64,000 bases of DNA from Fennellomyces sp. T-0311 (Eukaryota; Mucoromycota; Mucoromycetes; Mucorales; Lichtheimiaceae), in assembly GCA_025266875.1 (NCBI GenBank), contig JALLLT010000031.1, positions 463,627-527,626 on the forward strand. Direction: 5' to 3'. The notes beneath the pieces are model-generated. The model saw only the letters and a program-made list of their open reading frames with translations. It made no database searches and was not told the origin of the DNA. Shown here piece by piece: positions 11,883 to 23,498 of the stretch. Position 1 is the stretch's first letter, and each line of letters starts with the position of its first letter. A program made the position numbers and the translations under genes.

Positions 11883-13007
11883 ATGCCACCAAAGAGAAGC
11901 AACGCAAATCCGAATATCATTCAAGATGTCGCAGAACTGCAAAAGCAAGTGAAGTCTCTAAACGAGGATGTGCATTTGATATACAACATATGTACCTGCG
12001 TCGAGAAGGAGGTGGAAGAGATAAAAAAACTGCAGCAGTAGCAACACATTGAAATTAAGTCAATGTTGAATGAACTCTTCAGCAACATCCCATCAACGTC
12101 GGCCACACAACCCATTTCGAACAACCCTTCTGATGAAGCTCGCGATAGCAGCAAGAAAAAGAAGAAGATCATGCCGGCACCTTGCCTATACAAGATGGTC
12201 GAGGGTGAATGCAGGTCTTTTCAGCTGCGAATTGTCAAGGAACATATTTTAGAATATGTTATCAAGCCAGCATTTGACGATGATTTTACCGATGAAGACG
12301 CCGAAGCAACATATCGAACAATGCGCCGCGAGCGCGCCATTGCCCTGGACATACTCGAACAGGATGTCAGGGAAGCAATGGTTGCCAAGACGGCAGAAGA
12401 CGATCAATACCGTTATATCTACGGCGAAGAAGCTATAGATGATACCATGATCGATTTGACAGGTATGACTTCGAGTTCACTTGCGCCAGCCCAAAAAAAG
12501 ATTGCTATCTCCCAATTTGAGGATGCAGTATTCGATGAAACAGATGTCAATCTTTCGCGGTGTGAGAACCATAGGGCATCAGAGCATATGTTCGCGGAGG
12601 CGTGGCGCAATCGGATCAAGCCAGGGCAGAAGAAGCCAAGCACGACCGAGAAGCCTGGTGCCATGAGTCTGCCCCCTCAAAAGCGCGCACGTTCTGTGGA
12701 GAAGCAGTTGGACTCTGAACCGGCGTCCTATCCAGAGGAGGAGGAGGAGGAGGATGAGTACAAATATGAGTATGAGTATGAAGAGGATGGTCGCGAGCAA
12801 GACAATGAGCGTGTTTGCGAATTAATTGATGAAGATTGGTTTTTTGCCGATGATTATGAAATTGGTGAATCGTACCCACAGTATGTACATGTATGGATGT
12901 TACCAAAGCCGCCGATCTAACTTCTTTTTATTCGTTAATAGAAGCCCTTCTTCCAATTCACTTTCAAAAGTAGACAAAGGCAAAAGACCGCAAAACGTAC
13001 GAAGCAG
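11883..13007 (+). pseudogene. Coiled-coil/acidic ORF interrupted by an in-frame TAG
   Basis: An ATG at 11883 opens a frame running to a GTATGT donor after 12880 and a second exon 12942-13007 (phase fits), broken only by TAG at 12039-12041. Before the stop the peptide is a coiled coil (IIQDVAELQKQVKSLNEDV). After it come a Lys-rich patch, a helical region with EHILEYVIKPAFDDDFTDED, a possible nuclear basic patch PPQKRARS, and a long Glu/Tyr repeat encoded at about 12739-12785. I do not recognise the family. A second GTAAGT donor follows 13007, so the gene continued 3', probably into the sequence where MULE A now sits (MULE A starts at 13065). It could be an ORF1 of an older transposon. Confidence 0.5.
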
Positions 13008-13064
13008 GTAAGTAACCTTCAAATTGGATCGTGCCTGACTTAGCTTATGCTCATTATGATAGAT

Positions 13065-16000
13065 CGACTACACATAATGACAAACCAAACAAGTTTCCAA
13101 AAATTCATGTAATCATGTGACCTAAATTTCAAACCCTAGAGGGTAAAAGCACGACATTTTGCTTTTGTAAGCCACTTTTATTAGTGTACCTTGTCCCATG
13201 GAAGAAATCGACGTACAATACTGCTCAGGATGCAGAAAATATCGCTCGATTTCCGATTTTACAGGTAGAAAGTGTCTTTTAAAGACGTGTATTACGTGTC
13301 GCTGCAGACAAAGCAACGTAGGACGCCCTATTTCTGTCAGGAACTTCTCTTTCGGTGAAGTTCTCGAGTAGATTCCCTCACGTGCAGCCGTAGTCGCAGG
13401 CTGCTGGCGGCAGTGGTACATCGTAATGCATTGCATTAGAGCATGATTCTCAATAGATATTTTAGGTGAAGTTGCCGACATTTGCTATTCTTTCGAAGGT
13501 GACGTGGTACTTGACGCGCAACTAAGCCAGTTTACCGATGACCACGCACTCGTCTACTATTTGAAGTCTCGAATTGAAGGATGCAACGGTTATGAGTACT
13601 ATCTCAAGACACTGACGGATCCGGAGTTGAAACACTCGATTTCCTTCGAATGTGTCTGCTGTCAGGATATTGGTGTTCAGCGGCAAGCACCAGGTGAAGA
13701 TCAGGTTCGGCTCCATTCTCGGATGCCGACTTATGTTTGCGAAGGGGAGATATCCGGGTTTATTGATCGACGTAATGGATTTATTCATTTAAAAATCGAT
13801 CACTCAATTGGCCACCCCACCTCGAAACCACCAAGTACTCGCGTCCCGATGCCACTTGCTGTCCCGGAGTTCATTGAGCAGAATGCTTTTGAGGCAACTG
13901 CTACGGCGTTATATCGTCGTATGGTCGAACAGTTTCCACGAGAAAGAGGCACTGTGACCCAAGCACAGGTATAGTTGATTATTTTGATTGTGACATTGAT
14001 ACGATGACAGTGAAATAGGTGCATGCAACATGGGCACGAACCACCCATGCTCGGTATAGGCTCCACGACAACCAGATCGCCCCAGCCGTCATGCATATCG
14101 AACGTGCATCTTCACTCGGTATCAGAAAGGTATGTGTAATAAAACCGTATGTGCATAACCGTAGCTCTTCATGCAGTGATCACTATGTGACATTAGCGGC
14201 AGATGCAATTCATATACATTTATATTTACAATAAATAAATAAAACAGATATTTCACAGAACCAATTTTACTGATAGGTACACTGGAGTCGGCTTTGTGAC
14301 TGAGCTGTTCGATATTGCATGTGCTCATGCCTTGGTGCAAGAGTTTCACATCGATTCCATCTACAAAACAAACCGGCTTGGCTTTGAGCTGTTTGGTATT
14401 GTCGCCAGTATTAATGGCTGTGGTTTCCCTATTGCATATTTGCTTTTAGGCGTGGACGAGCGAAATGTGCGACAGAATAGGCAGATGTCTTCCAGAATGG
14501 AGTACACAAAGTATTTCCTCTGCAATCTGGCTCGTGAAGGCTTCATGCCAACGTACATGTTCACCGACAAAAATGCTGGACAGCTTAGAGCAATTGAAGA
14601 CGTATTTGGTCGTAGTGTAGTGCGTCTATGTCTATGGCATATCATGCATTACATTGACTTGCGTTTGAATCAACCGAAGATTCAAGATCCATAGTATGAT
14701 CCCCGTTTGGTACGCGAGGAATTCCCATTCGTGTCGCGACGTTTCCTTCCAGATGATGATCGTGATGGATATCTTTGCCCTCAAAAATTCCTTCACGATC
14801 AAATCGCAAATCTGATGCATACGCATTATAATATGCATCCAGACATCCCACTTCCTGGTCGTATGTTACACTTATATTTATGTATGCATAACCAGTTAAT
14901 GTTGTTTTCTTAGTTGGATATCTATCACCTGACGAAATCCACCAGCTTGCCGCAAAGGAGATGTATGAATACTGCAAGGATAATCACCTTCCCGATGTGT
15001 GGGCATACATGTTTTATAGATGGTATACGGAAGACATGTGGCAGAAATGGGCCAGAAGCACCCGCCCAGGTATCCCAAGGGCTAAAACAACCATGATGAT
15101 TGAGGCCCAATGGAAGGTTCTAAAACGGGATTTTCTTCTGAATTATCCCCATCCCAGGCTTGATATGTTGGTTTGGATAATTATCCATCAACGGCTTCCT
15201 CTCTGTATGGCTAAGTTTGAGCTCAAGATCATTAATCGGCGCGAGCCTTTGGATTGGGAAGGCCAGTTCCTTTCCGAATGGGGGGCACTTAAGGAAAAGC
15301 ATATTGTCGATGGAGAACATCCTGAAGCAGATCGCCTCTACCTGCCGTCGTTGGAAAAGTGGACGTGTGGTTGTCTGTATTTCGCCAAAAACAAGTTCAT
15401 GCTTTGTAAGCATCTTGTTAAACGAGGTAACGATAGAAGGGGATCGTCACTTCCTTTTGCTGCACGCGACTTTTTCATATGCCGTCAAAATGTGGTTCCT
15501 TATGTGCAACTCATTGTAGGTTCTTGTAAAGGATCGATACACAGACCTTAGTTTCTAATGATAGCATAATTTCTAGGATGGAATCTCTCCATACACACTG
15601 ATCGTGTATCCTCCACAACGACCTCAGCTAGAAAACCAATCTACTGATATGTCTACCGAGAATCCAATAGTCGTAGACGCTACTGATGCTTTTAATGAGG
15701 GTAATGTAGTAGTGCATGGATGAGTATATAGGATAAATATACATGTAACTTATATATACATATATATAATTACGCTTTATAGACGCTGCTACACCAGATG
15801 ATCCCATTGGCAGCATTACTACTTACCACGAAGAGGAAGTGACAGCTGCGCCCTTGGTGATCGTTCTGGAAGACAGTGACGAAGAGCATCACGAGATATC
15901 TGATGTAGGAGAGACCAGGGAAAGTGGTGACGTGTGGAACGAACTAGGCACGATGGAGGAGTGTATTCGTCAGCTCCATCAGCAACAGCAACAAATACGC

Positions 16001-16580
16001 CAACAGATACAACAAGAAGCTGATTGGTATCGGAGCCTACTACCAGCTGGGCAGATCAGAGCATTTAATGATGCTTTTGATAATAACAATATCGAAGGTT
16101 ATATGGCCGCTGTTGGCACATACCGTCGTGCTCGTAGAAGACAAAGAACATGGAGCGATGACAACCTGTATACATGCTATTACCTTTAAGATTTTTGTTT
16201 TTTTTTCTTTTTTTGTCTCGTATCAGATCTATATTGGCTTTACTCTTTCTTTTTCTATTTCATATTTTTTATCACAACATAGACTTCTTTGAACCATCAT
16301 ATATATATTTAAGTTATACTTCCATTCTCGGCTAATTTATACAGATGCATACGGTATTACAAGCATTGCAAAAAGGTAAATTAACACTGTAAGTTATCTC
16401 GTATCCTTTCGAGGATGAAATAAACAACATACACCGTCATGATAGTATCTGCTAAAGAAAACTTTCAAATTCTAGTAACGAAAAAGCAGAATTTGAGAAA
16501 AATGTCATGTTTTACCTTGCGGGGTTTGAAATGTAGGTCACATGATTACGTGAATTTTTGGAAACTTGTAGGGTTCGTAA
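13065..16580 (+). mobile_element. MULE copy A (Mutator-like element)
   Basis: Terminal inverted repeats of about 70 bp: the left arm at 13089-13160 starts ACAAGTTTCCAAAAATTCA and continues with ATGTGACCTAAATTTCAAAC; the right arm at about 16501-16569 is its complement with a few mismatches. The 9-mer ATGATAGAT occurs on both sides (13056-13064 and 16581-16589) and is the likely target duplication, although the left arm then carries about 13 extra bases before the matching part. The element holds one seven-exon transposase gene on the plus strand. Confidence 0.75.
13198..16189 (+). pseudogene. MULE transposase copy A (zinc ribbon, DDE, SWIM), one nonsense codon
   Basis: Seven exons by comparison with copies B and C: join(13198..13354, 13466..13968, 14019..14129, 14248..14860, 14914..15515, 15577..15700, 15783..16189), 838 codons plus stop. 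The N-terminus has a CSGC...CITC zinc ribbon. The MULE core has EFHIDSIYKTN and MFTDKNAGQ (Asp residues) and MMIEAQWKVLKRD (Glu). The SWIM finger is CGC...CKH, and the tail is acidic with HQQQQQIRQQIQQEA. TAG at 14692-14694 breaks exon 4 where B has Arg and C has His. Exon 1 is 30 nt shorter than in B and C: using the downstream position would run into another TAG, so the donor at 13355 (G|GTGAAG) was chosen because it restores phase 1. The gene is probably dead, but only lightly damaged. Confidence 0.8.
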
Positions 16581-16731
16581 ATGATAGATATATAGAAATA
16601 AAAAGGCTGCTCTTTCGCTGCGGGTTCCGTATGCATAGAATCATACTTGCGCGTATACATATTCAACATAAAAGCTTTTGAAAAATGAATGTGTCGTCGT
16701 TATATTTGAAACACGGAGGAATATAGACGAC

Positions 16732-16855
16732 CCACAAAGATAGTGATGACCACGAAGAATAGAGACCACAAAGATAGTGATGACCACGAAGAATAGAGAC
16801 CACAAAGATAGATCACGAAGGTAGATGACCACACAGGTAATAACCACGAAGAATA
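16732..16855. repeat. 34-bp tandem repeat
   Basis: Two perfect 34-bp units (16732-16765 and 16766-16799) starting CCACAAAGATAGTGATGACC, followed by a degenerate third (to about 16855) with the same CCACAAAG/CCACGAAG motifs. Confidence 0.85.
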
Positions 16856-16899
16856 CGAGTAGATAGGTCCCTTTTATTCCAATAAACTATTCTGATATT

Positions 16900-17000
16900 T
16901 ATACTGTTTTCTAATACTAAAAATATATACAATGAAGCTGTGGTGCGCAGTAGTGACCATCGGTCTTGATGACGAAAGAAGTAAGCAGCTGCGCATTACA
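16900..17000 (+). repeat. Dispersed repeat, copy 1
   Basis: About 100 bp beginning TATACTGTTTTCTAATACTA and containing ATATATACAATGA. It matches 33941-34040 on the same strand, nearly identical in the first 45 bases and then diverging. It has no coding sense and is probably part of an older element into which MULEs A and B inserted. Confidence 0.65.
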
Positions 17001-17239
17001 TCAAGACATGTTGCTGCGCGCCGCAGTAGACGAAGTGTTATCGGCAATATGATTTACCGAACAATGTGCTACGACAAATGTACCATTTATATAAATAGCA
17101 GAATACTTTCAAACCGATGGATCCATATGGTGTCCTCGATGTCGCTGTCATTCTTGATCACTATTGGTACAGGTTTTCATGGTATCCACAGGCATGGTGT
17201 TCTACGGTTCTGATGGTTTGGTTATGTTTTGTTTCTACC

Positions 17240-20200
17240 CGTTCGGCTACGCGTTTCCAAATTTTCACGGATGAAGCCACCGTTAAGTTTCATTTTCCGA
17301 CAGGTCAAATTAAGTTTTTTTGTTGTAAGCCACATATCTTCGCTCTTTACCATGGATTCTCTTCAATATTGCTCCCACTGCAAGGTGTATCGTCCTACCC
17401 GGGATTTTACGGCTAGAAATGGACAGTACAGGACGTGTATTACCTGTCATCGTAGGCAGTCCAATGTGACACGCCCAGCTTCGGAATTCGCGACGACAAT
17501 GGAAGAAATGATTGAGTTTATCCCAGCACGCACTGATGGTTTGTATCAAATAATCAGAATAAACCGAAACTATACTTAACAAGCTTTTTTTAGCCGGTGT
17601 ATCCTATGTATACGAGGCCGATGTGTTAATCGAAGGGTTCATGCTGCAACTGACTGACGATCGCGCTCTTCTTATGCACATCGTTAGTCAAATCGAGGCA
17701 TGCGATGGTTATATGTATTACCTGAAGAACCTTGCTGATCCACGGCTACGACGCTCGATTTCCTTTAAGTATGTCTGTTGTCAGGATACCAGAGTTCAAT
17801 CTCAAGTGCCGGATGAAGTTCGTGCTCGTCTTCATTCTCGCATGCGAACTCATCCCTGCAATGGGAAAATCTCGGGGTATATTGACCGGGAGAGTGGGTA
17901 TGTATACCTCAAAATTCAGCACTCTTCTGGTCACCCTCCTCCTCGACTGCGAGAGAATATCCGCACAGAGATGCCGCGAGAAGTTCGTGAGTATATCGTC
18001 GAACATGCGGAAGAGCTTTCAGCTCAACCGCTATATCGTCGCATTGTTGCTCAGTTTCCGACTGCTGCTGGTACTGTTACGCAACCACAGGTATGTAACA
18101 AGTGGTGGTATGATGTTGGTACGATGATGATGTTGTAGGTCTATGCTTCATGGGCGCGTCAAGTTGAAAACCGTTATAAACTCCACGACAATCAACTTAC
18201 TTCGGCCATAATGCACGTTGATAGAGGCACCAATGGTGTCTGCAAGGTATGTGTAAGATAACCATATGTGCATGACCATAGCTTTCTTTGCGATGATTAC
18301 TATGCAACAAAAATGGTAGTCAACAATAAAGAGTTCATACATATTTATGATGAATAAAAAACAGATTCTTTATCGGAATTATGGTGGTGTTGTTGGTTTC
18401 GGTTTTGTCACCGAGTTTTTTGTTTCGGCGTGTGCATCCCCTCTGGTACGCGAATTCCATGTCGATTCGACATATAAGACGAATAGAATGGGATACGAGC
18501 TCTTCGGCGTTGTTGCCAACTTTAATGGATGTGGATTCCCCATCGCCTATATGTTCCTTGGTGTTAATGATGGCGTCGTTCCAGAACACCAAAGAGCACC
18601 TTCACGCCAGGAGATGATACGACGCTTTTTCCGTAGTCTACAGACTCATGGATTTGCCCCGGACTTCATCTTTTCGGACAAGGATCGCGGCCAAATCAAT
18701 GCAATTGAAACTGTGTTTGGTCGTCATCCACTACGCCTATGTCTCTGGCATATTCAACGAGCAGTAAAGCTACGGTTGGGTGAAGACAAAAGAGTTGATC
18801 CGCGCTACAATGCAGCAGATGCTCGCGAGCAATTCCCATTCGTTTCTTTGCGCTTTGTTCCACCATCAGACCGCAGTGGAAAAATTTGCCCGAATGCGGA
18901 CCATCGCGACCAAATTGTAGCCATGGTGCGAAAGCACTATCATATGCACCCGCATATTCCACTTCAACGTGGTATGTTGTAACCGTTGAATCGAGTAGGT
19001 ATAAGATACATTGTTAATATTGGACTTAGTTGGCCGTGAAAATGCAGATCAACTTCGCCAGCGTGCTGGGCGCGAGTTATATCGCTTTTGCGTTCAGCAC
19101 AATCTTCCTGATGTGTGGGCGTATATGTACAACTGCTGGTACGCTCGTGTGTGGTGGGATCGATGGGCTCGCAGCAGTCGCCCTGACAACATCCCGATGG
19201 CGAAAACCACGATGATGATAGAAGCACAATGGCGAGTGCTAAAGAGGGACTTTCTTTTGAACTTCCCTCGTCCACGACTCGACCTGCTGATGTATATAAT
19301 CATCAACCAACAACTTCCACTGATGAGAGCAAACTTTCAGCTCAAGATTCAGAATCGCCGTCAGGCATTGGAGTGGGAGAAAGAGTTTGCTAGGTCATGG
19401 AAAACTTTGACGCAAACTCTTCGACGACGCAATGGAGGAGAGGAACCCAATGCAGATGCACGGTATATGCCCTCGATAGAGGATTTTACTTGTGGTTGTC
19501 CTGCATTCATTAATAGCAGATTCATGCTCTGCAAGCACCTTGTCAAACGGTACAATGATGCAGTTAGACAATCATGGAGTCTCTTTAGTGCACTGGATGT
19601 TTATATCCAGCGCAAAGACACTGCGCCTTATGTGCACGTTGAAGAAGACGTATGTGCGCCTATAGCTACATGAAAAAAATCTGCTTTCTAACGTGTTTAA
19701 CACGTAGATCCAAGTATATCCCTTTAGGCTAATGCGACTTTCCCCTCTTTCTTGGCCTCGGGGCGATGAAGACGATATTCTGACAGCAGTAGACGATGTA
19801 CCTACAAATGCTGCTCGCCCTCTCGAAGATGGTGCGTGGCTTTTGTAGTATAGGTTAACATTAGTGATATTCAAAGTACTGAGTGCATTATTTATAGACG
19901 CACTAACGGATTTCAATGCTACTCAAGAAGCTGATATCCTATCGGTTAGTGGCGTTCAAATGGAAGGGGATAATTTGCCGCCTTTGCCTGGTCACGTTAC
20001 TGTGGACGAAGAGGATGAGATCATAGTGATCGATGACGACGACGACGATGACGACGACGACGGACTGGTTGAAGATGCTTTAGACGTAGATGCCGACATT
20101 GACGATGAAGAGACTGATTTGTGGACCCGTTTGGGTACATCGGAAGATAGTTTGCTGCAAACATATCAACGGCATCAACAATTAATGCAGCAATTAAATG

Positions 20201-20968
20201 AGACACGCCTTCAGCTACAAGAAGAAGTAGCAAGCTATCGGATGATGCTGCCACCGAACCAGCGACGAACATTCGACGATGCCTTTCTACGTGGCGACAC
20301 TGAAGAATATGTCAGAAGAGTTCGTCAACACCGCAACGAGAATATCCGCTCAAGGAACTCGCGTGGTGTCCATCCGTACATTCAGTATTATCCTTTATAG
20401 ACTTATTTTTCTTTATCATCTTTATTTTTTTTTTTACTTTTTGTGCTTCCATTTTTTTGTTTCGTTATAGACTTTCTTGATTCTTTTCACTATATACTTT
20501 TCTTATCTCTTTTCATTATACACTTTAACAAATCATTGTTTATTTATTATATTACACGAGCTATACACGTATTCATACGCCGCGACTTCTCAGAACTCGA
20601 ATACTAAGCGGTCTATTGTGCAAGTCCCTCAATTGAACAATGTAAGTGTTGTTACATGCTAAGTGTTATATAGAAATGTCAACTGCCTGTTTTAATGTCA
20701 GCTGTCTAATTTAAGGCAAGTGTACATGGTATTTATGTGACAAGATAAATAAATATGCAGCTTTTGCCATGATTTTCTGCTTTTTTTTGTGCTTTTTACT
20801 CGTGTATTGTGATGGATGGTTGAAGGGTTACCATCTGTGTGTCCCGCCATCCAAGGGACCGCTCCTGGCATAAGCCACCTGCTGTTAAGCCACAGCCTTT
20901 CTTTTGACCTATCTGGGCAGAAATTCCCAGTGCTCATCCGTGAAAATTTGGAAACGCGTAGGCGGAGT
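17240..20968 (+). mobile_element. MULE copy B, intact, with 9-bp target duplication
   Basis: The terminal inverted repeats share a 28-base perfect core beginning CTACGCGTTTCCAAATTTTC (left from 17247; right complement ending at 20961), preceded by 7 less conserved terminal bases on each side. The 9-mer GTTTCTACC flanks both ends exactly (17231-17239 and 20969-20977); a preceding T also matches. A 9-bp duplication is diagnostic of the Mutator superfamily. The element carries one intact seven-exon transposase gene and a long AT-rich 3' region. Confidence 0.92.
17352..20400 (+). CDS. Intact MULE transposase, 881 aa (zinc ribbon, DDE, SWIM, acidic/Q-rich tail)
   Basis: Seven exons join(17352..17538, 17594..18090, 18139..18246, 18365..18971, 19030..19649, 19708..19831, 19898..20400), 881 residues, every phase closing and no internal stop. 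Order: N-terminal zinc ribbon CX2CX18CX2C (CSHC ... CITC, followed by HRRQSN), residues 8-40; an all-beta-looking region with conserved Cys/His pairs (about 75-230) reminiscent of the FLYWCH/FAR1 DNA-binding part of MULE proteins; the MULE DDE core with EFHVDSTYKTNRMGYELFG, FIFSDKDRGQ and CLWHIQRAVKLRL, then MMIEAQWRVLKRD; a SWIM finger FTCGCPAF...MLCKHLVKR; a run of ten Asp; and a Q-rich coiled coil ending in an aromatic YYPL tail. It probably mobilises the element and possibly relatives. All three acidic catalytic residues are present. Confidence 0.9.
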
Positions 20969-21130
20969 GTTTCTACCGGTGATGGTTCGTTTTTTATGGT
21001 CCTTTATGGTTAACTTTGGTTTATTTTGGTCTGGTGAATTTCAGGTAAAATGACCAAATCCACCAGGTATTTACCAATCCAGGATCAACCAGAATCCACC
21101 ATATTTAACCACACATATTTCCCACTGTGA

Positions 21131-22047
21131 AAGAAAGATGGTACTTATAGAATCACATGTGATCTGCACAAACTAAACAAACAACTACGTGTTGATTCGT
21201 TCCCTCTTAGCAGTATTGATGATCTACTAGATGAATTGGGGAACGCTTCCATATACTCAGTATGCGATATGTCCAGAGGTTATTCACAAGTATCATTAGC
21301 GCCTGGTATTAGTACAGAATGTACTGGGTTTGTGTGTTGCTTGGGGAGTTATGAGCACTTAACTCTTCCACAAGGCCCCAGCGCCTCGGTTAGCTGTTTC
21401 TCACGCCTAGTCAGTATTTGTTATCGCGCATTGTTAACATTAGTAAATTCACCTCAAACAATGGTAGCCTATCTAGATGATTTGAATATATTATCACAAA
21501 ATAAGAAGCAGCACTTACATGCTTTATCAAAGCTCTTCGCTTTAACAAGATATGCAGGTCTCGTATTTAGCCCTCGCAAATGTAGTTTCTTCAAGGAAAA
21601 ACTAAAGTTTTTGGGCTACATTGTAAGTAAGGACGGGCTACAAACAGACCCTGAAAAAGTAAAGAAGATTGCGGCATTAGAGATACCAAAAACTGTGAAG
21701 CAGTAAGAAGTTTTATCGGCATGGCCTCATACTATAGGAGGTTTATAGAAGGTTTCAGCAAAATATGCCAACCATTACATAACCAAACAAAAAAGGACCG
21801 GCCTGCTTGGGGAACTGCAGAAACAGAAGTTTTTGAAGAGCTAAAAAGAAGACTGTGCCCTGTGACAAACTGCATATTTCTTGACGAGTCTGCCTTTCAT
21901 ATCAACTTGAGATGCTCTAGAGGTTGGTCTAAGAGAGGTGCTTGTGCAATTGTCAAGACGCCTAAAACGAGGGCAGAAACAACGACCATATTAGGCGCCT
22001 GTCAGAAATGCGAGTGGAGAGTAGGAGCACGACCCAATAGAAGATAG
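21131..22047 (+). pseudogene. Ty3/gypsy reverse transcriptase fragment, frameshifted
   Basis: Reading frame pieces match the palm of a Ty3/gypsy RT: ITCDLHKLNK, then CDMSRGYSQV, PQGPSASVSCFSRL, the YLDD box (AYLDDLNIL) and LGYIVSKDGLQTDPEKV. At about 21700 one base appears lost (KTVK then out of frame), and the downstream frame from 21706 continues SFIGMASYYRRFIEGFSKI and the start of the RNase H region. Protease, the N-terminus of RT, most of RNase H and integrase are absent. It is a decayed fragment immediately right of MULE B. Confidence 0.85.
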
Positions 22048-22349
22048 CTAGGAACAAGACGGAGATAAGAATACTACTCTACTAAAGGATAATACAACTA
22101 CTAACCAATCAACAAGAATGCAAGAACCCACGAGAATGGATCAAGCGGCAAGACTGGACAAGGACAAGAACTAGGATAGAGATAAATCCTAGAGGTTGGT
22201 CAAGACAAGGATAAGGTAGATAGAATAATGTGACGAGATAAACTGATGCCTTTATTGCTCTTATTCTTATCCGATATATATACCCAATGCTTGCAAGAAA
22301 TAATAAATACAACGATGGAATTAGTGATAATGAAATACATAGGAGGTAT
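21999..22349 (+). mobile_element. Possible LTR next to the gypsy fragment
   Basis: A TGTCAGAAATGCG start interrupts the RNase H reading frame. A TATA-like run (GATATATATACCC, about 22272) lies inside, and TGGTGGGGGTCTCC at 22350 resembles a primer-binding site placed right after an LTR. The last bases are not CA and no second copy was found, so this is tentative. Confidence 0.35.
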
Positions 22350-23498
22350 CTGGTGGGGGTCTCCAGCCAGCGAGACCCAGTCCCAGTATTTTTTGGCAGT
22401 GGTTGAGACCTCAAAGAAAATACCCTTGTTTGCAGCATAATTGGCAAAATTTCAAGACCGGGTTGCTTATGCAAACTGACTTCTCTTTTTTTTCGTACCT
22501 GTTTTATGAATTCTTCTTATTGTTTACTGCATTCAGACCAGGCATTGTGTATACTCTCACTACGAACAAAAACAATTGCCAATTGAATGGATGTGCATTT
22601 CCACAAAGATAATTAATTTTGAGAGCATGTGTGTACACCAATCAGCTACAACAGCGATCGCATATGCACATTCAACAACAATTCTGTTGTATCCAACATG
22701 AACACATCCTAACAAGCTTCTTTGTCATCTACGTTGTCCGTCAGCGAATAAGAGCTTTCCATCCTTACTGCCGCTTCCCACTTCCGACATCGGAACGTTG
22801 AGCTTCATGCTTACCAAATACTCAGCCAATCAGGTTACTCATAGACATGACCTTCCAGTCAACGCGTCTCTTCACGGATATGCTCTGTCAGCACTCATCC
22901 TATCAATCATCACAATCCGTAACTGCTCAATGATAATAAGGTTGACATTACACATCACTCACGGAAACACTGGCTTAAGGAAATCCCATCATGGATAACC
23001 ATTTATTATAAATAGAGAGAGCAAAACATATGAAATAAATCAGTTACCTTTTTGAGTCTCGTTGACATATTTGTCTTTTACACTTGCTTCTCTCTGATTT
23101 AACAAATTCTTCCAGCACTCAAAATCAAGGAGCAAATTACGTATGCTATGTTCACATAAAAGCCCAGATAGGTTGCACCTCGTTAAGCCTTCTCGACAAG
23201 ATTATCACCATCAGTGAAAGCATAACATTCTTTCAAGTAGACATCCCCACTATTTAGGTATGCAACTTAAACTCACAGATAAGTTAAGATCTGCTTTTTG
23301 TATGCTCTTTTCAACCAATGCATGCTTATCATGAACAATTTAACCACATAATACACAACACGAGGCAAATAGTTTACTCTAGGTTCAACAATAGTTATCC
23401 ATGCCAGTAATCAATTAATTGCTACGGCAGAATCCACTACTGCTTGCGATATCTATTTCACGTTTATGTCGGAAGGCTCAAAACCTAGAGATCTTTTA
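22350..23498. other. AT-rich stretch without a recognised gene
   Basis: No open frame of convincing composition on either strand. It is probably the 3' flank of the Crypton and remains of retroelement sequence. Confidence 0.5.

Noticed and set aside
21131..22047. A functional gypsy retrotransposon
   Set aside because: Only part of RT is present, with a frameshift and no integrase or paired LTRs.
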